A stretch of 64,000 bases of DNA from Phycisphaerales bacterium (GTDB lineage Bacteria > Planctomycetota > Phycisphaerae > SM23-33 > FEN-1343): assembly GCA_003171335.1 (NCBI GenBank), contig PMYD01000082.1, positions 1-64,000 of the forward strand, in the 5' to 3' direction. The stretch's first letter is position 1, and each line of letters begins with the position of its first letter. Made by a program: the position numbers and the translations under genes. Of this stretch, positions 27,061-36,404 are shown in pieces. The notes under the pieces are model-generated. The model had not been told where the DNA came from. It saw nothing but the letters and a program-made list of their open reading frames with translations, and did not search any database.

Positions 27061-27983
27061 GTCGCGCCCGGTCTATCCAACGCCGCCAGCTCCAGCGTGC
27101 AGCGGCCCTCTTCCAGCGTGATGCGGCGGATGCGGACGTTGCCGAAATGCTGGCGGATATCGAGCGAGACGGGTTTGCCATCCAGGGCGGCGGCGATGCC
27201 GGTGGCGGCGCGGCCAAAGATGGCGATCGCCTCCTGGCCGCCGCTGGCAGGCGCGGCGCTCAGGCGGCCGGCCTGGTCCCGGAGGCGGCGGATGAGCTGG
27301 GCCTTGTACTGCCGCAGCGCGGCCTCGGGCAGGGGAATGCGGCCGATGCGGGCGGAATCGATCTGCACGGTCATCTGCCCCATGTCATCGAAATTCAGCG
27401 ACACATCCACGCCCACCACCGCGGCCAGCCGGTCCAGCCGGCCGTAGAAGGTCAGCCGGCCGGGGCCAAAGGCGATCGCCGGCTGGCTGAGCCCCTGGGC
27501 CGCCAGCGGGCCGGCCACCTGGCCGGAGGCGGCCGAAAGCCACTGGTTCACTTCCTCCTGGGTAATCGTAAACGTGCCGGCGACCGGCGCGGCCGGATCG
27601 GGTGCGGCATCGACGGCGGAGGTGGATACGGTCGAGCCATTCGCGGCCGATGTGGCACGGCCGCCCTCGGCCGTGGAGCTCAAATTGGCCTCGGCACAGC
27701 CGGGGTCGGCTGTGCCACTCCCGGAGGCGGCGTGCGGGTGGTGCGCGCGGCCGGCCTGGCGCGGGTCCCAGCTACCCACCTCGCCAGCCAGCGAGCCGAA
27801 TTGGAACAGCCGCTGGTTCATCGCCTGTCGCACCAGGTCGCGGTCTTCCAGGCTCAGCAGGATGGGCGTGTAGTCGTGCGGCTGGCCGCTGGCCTCCAGG
27901 TACAGCAGCACGCCGGCCACCACGAGCGCTGTCAGCAGGCCGGCGGTGGACCACAGGATGATGCGTCGGGTTCGTTTTTCCAT
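27054..27983 (-). CDS. Membrane-anchored hypothetical protein
   Basis: N-terminal TM MEKRTRRIILWSTAGLLTALVVAGVLLYL; contains an in-frame palindrome insert. Confidence 0.7.
   Translation of the reverse strand: MEKRTRRIILWSTAGLLTALVVAGVLLYLEASGQPHDYTPILLSLEDRDLVRQAMNQRLFQFGSLAGEVGSWDPRQAGRAHHPHAASGSGTADPGCAEANLSSTAEGGRATSAANGSTVSTSAVDAAPDPAAPVAGTFTITQEEVNQWLSAASGQVAGPLAAQGLSQPAIAFGPGRLTFYGRLDRLAAVVGVDVSLNFDDMGQMTVQIDSARIGRIPLPEAALRQYKAQLIRRLRDQAGRLSAAPASGGQEAIAIFGRAATGIAAALDGKPVSLDIRQHFGNVRIRRITLEEGRCTLELAALDRPGATE
27656..27717. repeat. Two palindromes in frame inside the 27054..27983 CDS
   Basis: CACGGCC-gccctc-GGCCGTG (27656-27675) and GGCACAGCC-ggggtc-GGCTGTGCC (about 27693-27716). Confidence 0.8.
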
Positions 27984-28017
27984 GAGGTACCGGCCGGCGA
28001 TTGTACCGCGGCGGAGG

Positions 28018-28310
28018 GGGATAAGAAAAAGCAACCACAGAGCTCACAAAGAGAAAAAGAGAGTAACGGCCGGAAGAAAGACCGGAGTGAGAGAACACAG
28101 AGAAAAAGGGGAAAGGCAACCACTGAGTTCACAAAGTGAGAAGAGAGCAAGAGGCCGCAAAAAAAGACCGGATTGGGAGAACATAGAGACCGAAGGAGCA
28201 AGCCTCCGCGTTCTCATGCTGGCCTCCGTGTGCTCCTAGTCCGGCAGTTTGCTTTTCCGGCCGTTACTCTCTTCCTCCTCCGTGTCCTCTGTGGTTGCTT
28301 TTCTTTCGTG
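28018..28310. repeat. Nonamer-arm inverted repeat region (R2 copy) with core
   Basis: GCAACCACAGAGCTCACAAAG...GAGAGTAACGGCCGGA ... TCCGGCCGTTACTCTCTTCC...CCGTGTCCTCTGTGGTTGC. Confidence 0.8.
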
Positions 28311-28433
28311 CCGAACCGGAACGGCCCTTACAGCCGGCAAAGCCGGCATAAACGGACCACAAGGTGTCTGGCCGACCGGAATCGCCGGCCCGGATCGGCT
28401 GGCCAGGGGTAAAATCACACCAGAGGACGAGAG

Positions 28434-29075
28434 ATGGAGTCGGACTTTTTCGCCATCCTGCAGTTGCGCCCAGGCCGCTACCAGAGGGACGCAATCGATC
28501 GGCAGTACCGGTCGGTGAAGCGGCAAATCCTGCGCCTCGGCGGCCCGGAGCGCCAGCGGCGGCTGGATGATGCCTTAATCGCCCGGTGCGTGCTGGCCAA
28601 CAGCGGCCAGCAGGCGGCGCTGCTGCGCCGGCACATTGTTGCCATCCGCCGCCAGATACCGCGCGGGCCGGCCGCGATTGCGGTGCCCCGGCGCCGGCCA
28701 GTCCGACCAGCGATGGCGCCGCCGATCGGTGCGGCTGTCGGCGACGTTCATGCCCAATTCGCCCAGCGCGTAGCCGGGCAAATGGAGGATGGGCTGCTGC
28801 GCTTCACCGCCCGGCGGAGATTGCTGGAAGCGGCTGGCGAGTTGGGAATCGCGCCCTTTAAGGCGAACTTGATCATTGCCGAAGTCATTCATGAACGGCA
28901 AATTCCAAATCCCAAATCCCAAATCCCAAACAAATTCCAAGCACCAAATTCCAAAACTCGGAATGAAGAACTCGCGGGTCGGCCGCACGGCGAGCATTAC
29001 GGCCTGCGCCTCTTGATCGCGCTGGTGCTTGCCACGGCCGGTGGCCTCGCGCTGACGGTCTGGTTGGTTCGATAA
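28434..29075 (+). CDS. Hypothetical protein (J-domain-like N-terminus, C-terminal TM)
   Basis: DFFAILQLRPGRYQRDAIDRQYRSVKRQILRLGGPERQRRLDDALIAR; TM LLIALVLATAGGLALTVWLV; heptamer repeat in frame. Confidence 0.6.
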   Translation: MESDFFAILQLRPGRYQRDAIDRQYRSVKRQILRLGGPERQRRLDDALIARCVLANSGQQAALLRRHIVAIRRQIPRGPAAIAVPRRRPVRPAMAPPIGAAVGDVHAQFAQRVAGQMEDGLLRFTARRRLLEAAGELGIAPFKANLIIAEVIHERQIPNPKSQIPNKFQAPNSKTRNEELAGRPHGEHYGLRLLIALVLATAGGLALTVWLVR

Positions 29076-29185
29076 ACGTCCCTTCTGCGGCAAGACCTGG
29101 ATCTTTCCATGTGCGCGCTTCCTCGTTTGGTGCTTGGTGCTTGGGATTTGTTTGGGATTTGGAATTTGGGATTTGGGATTTCTTC
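28896..29185. repeat. Heptamer-arm inverted pair, AAATCCC family (R5 copy)
   Basis: CAAATTCCAAATCCCAAATCCCAAATCCCAAACAAATTCC (about 28899-28960) and GGTGCTTGGGATTTGTTTGGGATTTGGAATTTGGGATTTGGGATTT (about 29128-29182). Confidence 0.85.
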
Positions 29186-29238
29186 TTCTCCCGCCCGCAT
29201 TGACTCTGCTGGCGCAAGGCAGGTAGCATCTGGGCACC

Positions 29239-29814
29239 ATGATTGTCCTGATCGACAATTACGACAGCTTCACGTACAACCTGGTGCAGCGGATCGGCGA
29301 GCTGGAGGGCAGCCCCCCGGTGCAGGTTTTCCGCAACGATGCGGCCACGCCGCAGCAGGTCGAACAGGAATGCCAGCCGACGCACCTGATCATCTCGCCG
29401 GGGCCCTGCACGCCCAATGAAGCCGGGCAGAGCATGGCGTTCATCCGCCATTTTCACGGCAAGATTCCCATCTTGGGCGTATGCCTGGGCCACCAGTGCA
29501 TGGGCCAGGTCTTCGGCGGCAAGGTGGTGCGGGCCGGCCGGCTGATGCACGGCAAGACCAGCGAGATCCGCCACGACGGCAAGGGCGTGCTGGCGGACCT
29601 GCCCAACCCGTTCACCGCCACGCGCTATCACAGCCTGGTGGTGGACCCGGAAGGCCTGTCGGCGGACTTCGAGCAGACCGCTTGGACCACGGACCAGAAC
29701 GAGCTGATGGGCATTCGCAGCCGCACATGCCCCACCGAAGGGGTGCAATTTCACCCTGAGAGCTTTCTGACCGATGTGGGCCCGCGGCTGTTGATGAATT
29801 TCATCCGGCAGTAG
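29239..29814 (+). CDS. pabA: Aminodeoxychorismate/anthranilate synthase glutamine amidotransferase component II
   Basis: MIVLIDNYDSFTYNLVQ, ISPGPCTPNEAG, GVCLGHQCMGQVFGG, GVQFHPESFLT. Confidence 0.9.
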   Translation: MIVLIDNYDSFTYNLVQRIGELEGSPPVQVFRNDAATPQQVEQECQPTHLIISPGPCTPNEAGQSMAFIRHFHGKIPILGVCLGHQCMGQVFGGKVVRAGRLMHGKTSEIRHDGKGVLADLPNPFTATRYHSLVVDPEGLSADFEQTAWTTDQNELMGIRSRTCPTEGVQFHPESFLTDVGPRLLMNFIRQ

Positions 29815-29876
29815 GCTGGGAATGCCGGCCGGGCAGAAGCGGCCCCAAACGAAAGCACGTGGTGATGTCCAAAAAC

Positions 29877-29925
29877 AGCTTCCCGGCCGGGGCTTCAAGC
29901 GAAACCCCGGCCGGGAGCTTTTTTT
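29877..29925 (+). terminator. Rho-independent terminator
   Basis: AGCTTCCCGGCCGGGG-cttcaagcgaaa-CCCCGGCCGGGAGCTTTTTTT. Confidence 0.9.
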
Positions 29926-29940
29926 CAACTCCGATTCACC

Positions 29941-31764
29941 CTACCGGCGCCGACGCAGAGCGGCCAGGCCGCCCAGTACCAGCAGGCCAATTGTGGCCGG
30001 CTCGGGCACAGGGCCGTAGTTATTCGGATAGTACGTGTTGCTCAGAACCGGATAAGCCGACTGCCACTTCAGGAAGTCCACGCCGTCAATCTTGTTATCC
30101 CAAGTGCACTCGCCGTTGGAGTAGTTGATGTTGAACGGCGGATTGGTCTTGGGATAGCCAGACTGCCACGCCAGGAAGTCGACGCCATCAACCATGCCAT
30201 CCAGATTGAAGTCGCCCACCTTGGTGTGCAGGATCTTCGTAATCAGGTACACTTTGTCGTTGCTGTCGACGATGCCGTCACCGTTCCAGTCCGTCGTGTT
30301 GTTGGAGACGTCGTAGCCGTCGATCTTGCCATCGCCGTTCACGTCGCCATAGGCGGTGATCCCGGTAATGTTGGCCAAGCCGGCGCTCTTGACGATCACG
30401 TTGGGGAAGTTGACCTGCGTGGCGGGGACACCGATAATGCTTACCCCGTTGGCGTCCACGCCGGTCTTGGTCCAGTTGACCGCGCGGATCGCCTTGTCGA
30501 CCAACCCGGTGTAGGTGTTGTCGCCAACCACGAAGTTGTTCAGCGTGCCGTACGTGCCGGTGAAGCTGGGCGTCGTGGTCAGGTCGTACGTGGCGCCATC
30601 GCTGGTGACGATGTTGACCGCACGCTTCATGGTGCCGCCGTTGCCGTCATTCGCAAAGGTGTTGTGGTTGATCCAGATATTGCTGGCGCTGGTGCCGGTG
30701 CACAGGGTCACGCCGATCCCGGCCTCACCCAGCAGCGTGTCGGCCCAGGGATGCGGGGTGGGGTCGCTTGGCTCCTGGGCCAGGTAGCCGCAGTCCTTGA
30801 ACGTGTTGGACATGATCAAGAAGTTGCTGACCGAGGCGTCGGCCGTGGCCGCCGTCCAGTGGCGGGGATAAAACTCAATGCCCACGTTGCCATAGCAGTT
30901 GTAGTTGTCGATGCCGGTGGCCTTGGACATGTTGACGAACACGTTGTTGGTGATGGTCCAGTTGTTGGCCTTGTAGGCATTGAAGACTATGCCGGACTTC
31001 ATGTTCTGGAAGGTGCAGCCATCCACCAGGCCGTTGTTGTTCACCGGCCCGGTGCCGGAGATGCGCAGGCCAAACATATCGCCGCCGGTCTGGGGCGTAT
31101 TGCCGCCGCCGTCAAACAGGCAGTTCTGGATGATCAGGGCGTTGGTGCTTTCCTTGGACGTGATGCCGTCGCCCCAGCCGGGTGTCGTCAGGCCCGTCGG
31201 TCCAATAAATAAGTTGCGAGAGGCAGCACGGACGAAAGCCATGTTGTTGAACGTGAAGCCGGGATGCACGGCCGAGCCGGCCACCCCGCCACTCACCTCA
31301 ATCATGTCGGCACCACTGTCCTGAACGCGGAAATTCTTCAACGTCATGTAGCCAGGGCCCTGGAGAGTGAGGAACTCGAGGGTGAAGCATTGGTTGTTCG
31401 CATCGCGCACGCCCTGCCAGACCGTGTTGGTGTTGGGGTCAGCGGCGCTGCCCGAACCGTACAGATTGATCGATTTGGTCCAACACCACTGGGGCGAGGC
31501 CGGGGAGTTCCCTTGGGCGGTGTTCCACTCCTGGTACAGGCCCGGACCCATCAGCAGGGTGTCGCCCTCGCTGGCCCAGCCATAGGCCTCGAGGACGGAG
31601 CCGTACTCAAGGCCCGTTGACGCAACGCACACCGCGTTTGGGCCCAGCGTGTCGAGCAGGATGGGGTTGACCACATCGGGCACATTGCCCACCCAGGCCG
31701 CCATGGCGCTGGTACTTACGATCAGCAACGCCGCTACTGCTCCGATTCCTCTCATCGCTCGCAT
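29941..31764 (-). CDS. PEP-CTERM sorting-domain protein with right-handed beta-helix-like region and dockerin-like repeats
   Basis: Signal peptide; GDVNGDGKIDGYDV, GDFNLDGMVDGVDFLAWQSGYP; C-term VPEPATIGLLVLGGLAALRRRR. Confidence 0.88.
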   Translation of the reverse strand: MRAMRGIGAVAALLIVSTSAMAAWVGNVPDVVNPILLDTLGPNAVCVASTGLEYGSVLEAYGWASEGDTLLMGPGLYQEWNTAQGNSPASPQWCWTKSINLYGSGSAADPNTNTVWQGVRDANNQCFTLEFLTLQGPGYMTLKNFRVQDSGADMIEVSGGVAGSAVHPGFTFNNMAFVRAASRNLFIGPTGLTTPGWGDGITSKESTNALIIQNCLFDGGGNTPQTGGDMFGLRISGTGPVNNNGLVDGCTFQNMKSGIVFNAYKANNWTITNNVFVNMSKATGIDNYNCYGNVGIEFYPRHWTAATADASVSNFLIMSNTFKDCGYLAQEPSDPTPHPWADTLLGEAGIGVTLCTGTSASNIWINHNTFANDGNGGTMKRAVNIVTSDGATYDLTTTPSFTGTYGTLNNFVVGDNTYTGLVDKAIRAVNWTKTGVDANGVSIIGVPATQVNFPNVIVKSAGLANITGITAYGDVNGDGKIDGYDVSNNTTDWNGDGIVDSNDKVYLITKILHTKVGDFNLDGMVDGVDFLAWQSGYPKTNPPFNINYSNGECTWDNKIDGVDFLKWQSAYPVLSNTYYPNNYGPVPEPATIGLLVLGGLAALRRRR

Positions 31765-32100
31765 AAATGCGCCTCCTTCCAAAGGTGTAAGAAAAACGCC
31801 GCAGCGGAAAAAAGGGGGCATGACAAGCACGTCGGGAGCCCTGCCGCTGCGAAACCTCAACTACAAAGCGATCACTGAGCTGATGGCAAGAGTGACCGAA
31901 AGACGTGTAAAGCGGATGCGCGATCTTTGGCTTCCTTCTCCTTTCCTCCGGCACGGCGCGAGCTTGCTGACCCAAAAGACGCTGATCACCCGCCCTTTGC
32001 AGACCAGGCTACTGAGGTGCAATCCAAAGTCCGCGCCTGAATCATATCCTATCACGGTTTGGGTTTTTGACAAGCCTTTTTTGCCCTGCCGCCCGCCCCA

Positions 32101-32128
32101 TTGACGCCCCGCCGGCCAGAGGTAGAAT
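32101..32128 (+). promoter_or_regulatory. Putative sigma70-type promoter
   Basis: TTGACG, 16-bp spacer, TAGAAT upstream of the CDS at 32184. Confidence 0.4.
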
Positions 32129-32183
32129 CGCTCCCTGCAATTGCGCCCTGCCCCGCACCTAACTGCAATTGAAGGGATGTACG

Positions 32184-34712
32184 ATGAAAGCCATCCGCCT
32201 TGCCGGATCCCTCGCCGCCGCCTGCGTTCTCCTGGTTCTCACCGCCGGTCGCTGTCTCGGCGATGCCGGCCGGGAGATTCCCGTTCCCGCCGGCGGCTAT
32301 CCGAAAATCCAACCGGTCAAGGCGGGCGATGCCCAGCCGCGGATCAAGAGCGGCCAGCCGGTGAAGGTGCCCACGTACACGGTGGCCGACGCGGGCTCAT
32401 TTGACGCCGACGCCAGCGTGGTGCTCAACTCCTTCGATTCGGTCCGCGGCTTTGAGACGGTGTATATGGGCATCTCCTCCAGCGATCCCAAGCGCGGCGC
32501 CCGCGTGGCGGTGTATTCGTTCGCCTCGCGCAAGGTCGTCACGCTGCTGGCGGATGTAAACACGCTGATCGAGGGCGCCGCCGGCAACGAGCGGCTCAGT
32601 CAGAGCACCATCGCCGGCGATTTCTGCCGCTTCCAGAACGGCCAGAAGGTGTACTTCGCCACCGGGCAGACCAAACCCAAGCCGGAATTTGCCGGCGGGC
32701 ACCTGATCGAGTTTGACGTGGCCTTCAAGAGCTTCCGCGACCTGGGCATCCTTGCCCCCGGCGGGTCGGTGAAAAGCCTGGCGGGGCTGGACCGCACGCA
32801 CCTGCTGGCGGTGGTGGAGATGGCCGGCAGCGGCGAAACACGCGTGTACCAGGTCACGCTGGTCGGCGGGGTTCAGTCGCGCGGCGGGCGCAGCATGATC
32901 TACGAGCCGACGCCGCAGTCGCAGCCGGCGGCCACGATCGAGGTCGAGGACACCCAGGTCCGCGATGTGGTGGATTTCTGGCCGGCCGGGCAGAACGCCT
33001 GGTATCTCAGCGGCCGCCAGGCGCCGCTGCGGATCTGGCACACGGGCGAGGACCGGCCGGCGGAGAATCCCCAGCCGGTGGCGATCCACTCCGGCCCCGA
33101 TGGCCAGGACCCCGCCAAACTCGGCCCGGCCTACTGGATTACCGGCTTTGACCGCGGTTTTTTCCCCGGCCAGTCGGTGCTGCTGGAGGCCCAGGATGGA
33201 CCCTATTCGCTGGTGGCGGCGCCCAAGGAGCTGGCACCGCTGATCGCCGACACGCGCCCCGAATGTGTGGCCTGGATTCGCTGCCGCCACTGGGTCGGCC
33301 CGGCCTATCCGGATAGCCCGCAGCGCCAGGGCGTGCTGTACATGGCCCGCAGCGGCCAGGCCGGTGCGGCCGACCTGGCCGTGTACGCGGCGGCGGAAAA
33401 GACGCCGCGGCATTACCCCATCGTCGATGCCGCCAGCGGCAAGCCCATGCAAAAGCCGCTGGGCATGGTCTTGAATACGCTTAACGACCTGCTTGTCGTC
33501 GGCGAGGTCAACGGCCAATTGCGGGCGGCCGAGGTGGATGATGTGTTCCTGGATGAAGTGATCGCCATGGACGATGCCCTGGCCCAGAAACTGGCCGCGG
33601 CGGATGGCCGGCCCATCGTTAAGGTGACCGCCTACAGCCTCACCGCCCTGGATGTGGCGCAGGACCGGCCGTACGATGCGCTGACCGTCGCCTCCGACGG
33701 CACGGTGTACGGCGGCACGATGCCGCACCACCCCACCGCCAGCACGCTGATCGTCCGCTACGACCCCAAGGCGGAGGCGCTGGAGAACCTGGGCTACATC
33801 GATGCGCTGGCCGGCCAGAACAAGCCCACGGATGTGCCCAGCATGATGCACTCGGCGCCGGTGCAGGTCGGCCAGTACATGTGCTTCACGGGCCAGGACC
33901 CCTTCTACGGCTCCGCCTGGCGCTTCCCGGAACTGCCGGCCAAGAACGCCTACGCCGGCTCGCACGTCATCGGCTTTAACCTCAAGACACACGTCCTGCG
34001 CGACTTTGGCATTCCGGAGGCCGGCTTGTCCATGTTCTGGAACGGCGCCGACGCCAACAGCGACTGGCTGTACCTGCGATCGTTCTACGAACGCGGCCCG
34101 ATGTACCGCATTAACCTGGCGACGGGCAAGGTGGACGACCTGGAGCTGAATTGCCCATCGCACATCTTCATCATCGCACCCGATGGCACGTTGTATTACT
34201 CCGACCACGGCTCACTGATCGCCTTCGACCCGCAGACGCACCAGAAGGAACCGATCCTGGACTCGTGGGATGCGCAGTGGATGAAGGGCCAGGATGGCCA
34301 GGAGGAGGCCCTGGCCCTGGCAGGCGATCAGGTGGTCAGCTTCAACACGAAGACCCACGCGGTCCGCAAGCTCATGAAAATCGAGATGCCCAATGCCCTG
34401 GGCGGCGATCAGGCCAGCGGATACGGGGTGATCTGCCAGGCCCACATCATCCGTCCCCAAGGCATGCGGCTGACGCACCTGGTGACCGCCCGCCTGGAAG
34501 ACAAGGACAAGAAAGACCATGGTTTCCTGATGGACCAGAAGGGCCGCATCTGCAGCGAGATCAATGCCGTGGCCATTGGCAACGACAACACGATCTACGC
34601 CATCGGCCAGTTCTGGCCCAAAGTGGGCGACCCGGTGGCGCTGCGCGAGCGGCCGCCGTACCGCGATCTGGGCGATGATTGCTTCATCGTGGTCAAGGGG
34701 CTAAAGCCGTGA
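32184..34712 (+). CDS. Large secreted hypothetical protein (beta-propeller-like)
   Basis: Signal peptide MKAIRLAGSLAAACVLLVLTAGRCLG; repeated DG(T/K)-Y/SFDP-type segments. Confidence 0.7.
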   Translation: MKAIRLAGSLAAACVLLVLTAGRCLGDAGREIPVPAGGYPKIQPVKAGDAQPRIKSGQPVKVPTYTVADAGSFDADASVVLNSFDSVRGFETVYMGISSSDPKRGARVAVYSFASRKVVTLLADVNTLIEGAAGNERLSQSTIAGDFCRFQNGQKVYFATGQTKPKPEFAGGHLIEFDVAFKSFRDLGILAPGGSVKSLAGLDRTHLLAVVEMAGSGETRVYQVTLVGGVQSRGGRSMIYEPTPQSQPAATIEVEDTQVRDVVDFWPAGQNAWYLSGRQAPLRIWHTGEDRPAENPQPVAIHSGPDGQDPAKLGPAYWITGFDRGFFPGQSVLLEAQDGPYSLVAAPKELAPLIADTRPECVAWIRCRHWVGPAYPDSPQRQGVLYMARSGQAGAADLAVYAAAEKTPRHYPIVDAASGKPMQKPLGMVLNTLNDLLVVGEVNGQLRAAEVDDVFLDEVIAMDDALAQKLAAADGRPIVKVTAYSLTALDVAQDRPYDALTVASDGTVYGGTMPHHPTASTLIVRYDPKAEALENLGYIDALAGQNKPTDVPSMMHSAPVQVGQYMCFTGQDPFYGSAWRFPELPAKNAYAGSHVIGFNLKTHVLRDFGIPEAGLSMFWNGADANSDWLYLRSFYERGPMYRINLATGKVDDLELNCPSHIFIIAPDGTLYYSDHGSLIAFDPQTHQKEPILDSWDAQWMKGQDGQEEALALAGDQVVSFNTKTHAVRKLMKIEMPNALGGDQASGYGVICQAHIIRPQGMRLTHLVTARLEDKDKKDHGFLMDQKGRICSEINAVAIGNDNTIYAIGQFWPKVGDPVALRERPPYRDLGDDCFIVVKGLKP

Positions 34713-34721
34713 AAGCCGTAG

Positions 34722-34834
34722 CACGGGCGTCTCGCCCGTGAGTAGCACGGCCATCTTGGCCGTGTTTTCGGCAGTCTTTCTTCGATTCGCCACGGGCGAG
34801 ACGCCCGTGGAACTCATGGGCGAGACGCCCATGC
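34722..34834. repeat. Cluster of four CACGGSC-type palindromes (second locus)
   Basis: CACGGGCGTCTCGCCCGTG-agtag-CACGGCCATCTTGGCCGTG, CACGGGCGAGACGCCCGTG, CATGGGCGAGACGCCCATG. Confidence 0.85.
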
Positions 34835-34987
34835 TACGCCGCAATTCCGGCATCGGCCAGACCGGAAATTCCATTTTTTCTTAAGAAAAACTAACATTTT
34901 TGTTCTTCCTTCCGCCTCAGCCCAGTAACATGCAAAAGCCTACCTGCCATAGGAGCGGTTCCTAGGCGAAGGAAGTTTGGTGTTGCG

Positions 34988-36091
34988 ATGTCCGCTACAC
35001 GCATAGCCACGTTTTCCCTGATATCGCTGTTCGCGTTGCGGTTCTGCGCGTTGGCGCAGGGACCGGCGACGCCGCCGCCGGCCAGCACGCAGCCGGCGGA
35101 CCAGGTGAACCCGTGGGTGGCGGCGGCGCCGGCGCCGGGGCCGGAGCTGTGCCAGTGCGAATCCGCCGAGTGCACGTCGCTGTCGCAGATTTCGTCGGTG
35201 GCGCTGCATCCCTTCGCCAGCGAGCACTTCGTGGTCCTCCACGCCGCCCAGGATACCTGGGGCCGCCGCGTGGCCGGACTGCTGGAAAAAGCCAACACCG
35301 AGTTCTACGCCTCGATCCGCAAGGCGGGCTACGATGCCCAGCCGCTGCCCAACCGGCTCATTTGGGTCTGTTTCCGCGGCATGGACGATTTTGAGCAGTA
35401 CAGCCGGCAGAATGACCAGATCGATATGTCGTGGACGGATGGGTACTATTCCGCCCGCACCAACCGCGTGGCGCTGATGCTGCCGGCCGGTGCGGCTGTG
35501 CGCCAGGGCGACGGCGTCGAGGTGGCCGCCGCCGCCCGCGTGGCGCAATTCGGTCCCCAGCCCGACACGCGGCCGGCCGGCGAGGACCGGCTCGACCAGC
35601 GCTGGATCACGCATGAGCTGGCCCACCAGTTGTCCTTCAACTACGGCCTGCAGAAACGCGGCGTCATGTACCCGCTGTGGCTGTCGGAGGGGCTGGCCAC
35701 GAATTTCGAGGCCGACAACCAGGGCCGGTTTGGCTTTGGCCGCGACAACACCCCGCGCCGCCGCTCGCTGCTGAGCGCCTACACGCACGGCCGGCTGACC
35801 CCGCTGCGCCGCTTCGTCGCGATGGACCGGCTGGAGTCTTCCGGCGAGGCGCAGGCCCGCCAGGACTACGCCGAATGCTGGGGCCTGTACCGCTTCCTCA
35901 GCCAGCAGCGGCCCGACCAGTTGCGGCAGTACCTGCTGACGCTCAAGGCGCTCGACAGCGGCAACCGCGAGGGCGCCGTGCTGCGCCGCGAGTTCGTCGA
36001 GGCCTTCGGCCCCATCGAGCAGATGCAAAGCGATTGGGAAGACTGGCTGGATGGTTTAGTAGTCGCAGCGGCCAAGAACGCCAAGCCGTAA
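34988..36091 (+). CDS. DUF1570-like putative gluzincin metallopeptidase
   Basis: WITHELAHQLSFNYGLQKRGVMYPLWLSEGLATNFEAD (HExxH...E). Confidence 0.75.
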   Translation: MSATRIATFSLISLFALRFCALAQGPATPPPASTQPADQVNPWVAAAPAPGPELCQCESAECTSLSQISSVALHPFASEHFVVLHAAQDTWGRRVAGLLEKANTEFYASIRKAGYDAQPLPNRLIWVCFRGMDDFEQYSRQNDQIDMSWTDGYYSARTNRVALMLPAGAAVRQGDGVEVAAAARVAQFGPQPDTRPAGEDRLDQRWITHELAHQLSFNYGLQKRGVMYPLWLSEGLATNFEADNQGRFGFGRDNTPRRRSLLSAYTHGRLTPLRRFVAMDRLESSGEAQARQDYAECWGLYRFLSQQRPDQLRQYLLTLKALDSGNREGAVLRREFVEAFGPIEQMQSDWEDWLDGLVVAAAKNAKP

Positions 36092-36262
36092 CGGCAAATC
36101 CCAAATTCCAAATCCCAAATCCCAAACAAGCACCAAATCCCAAGCTCCAAACGCTGCGCCGATAGTCCTGCTTGATTCCAGCGGAACGCTCGCGGGCAAA
36201 GTTTGGAATTTGGTGCTTGGAATTTGTTTGGGATTTGGGATTTGGAATTTGGGATTTGCCTC
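36091..36262. repeat. Heptamer-arm inverted repeat element, AAATCCC family (R5 copy)
   Basis: CAAATCCCAAATTCCAAATCCCAAATCCCAAACAAGCACC ... GGAATTTGGTGCTTGGAATTTGTTTGGGATTTGGGATTTGGAATTTGGGATTTG. Confidence 0.85.
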
Positions 36263-36404
36263 TACGCGGCACCTTTCCGTTTGCCTGGCCCCTTCAGCGC
36301 TACACTTCCCTGATGGGAACGAGTCCCCCCTCAGACGGACCTATGAGGCGGCCGAGTGGCCGCCGTGGGGACAGGGGACGTTGTCTAACGAAAGGGAACA
36401 CGCC

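Noticed and set aside
32397-34208. 603-aa minus-strand ORF
   Set aside because: Antisense to the signal-peptide-bearing 32184 gene; shadow-frame composition.
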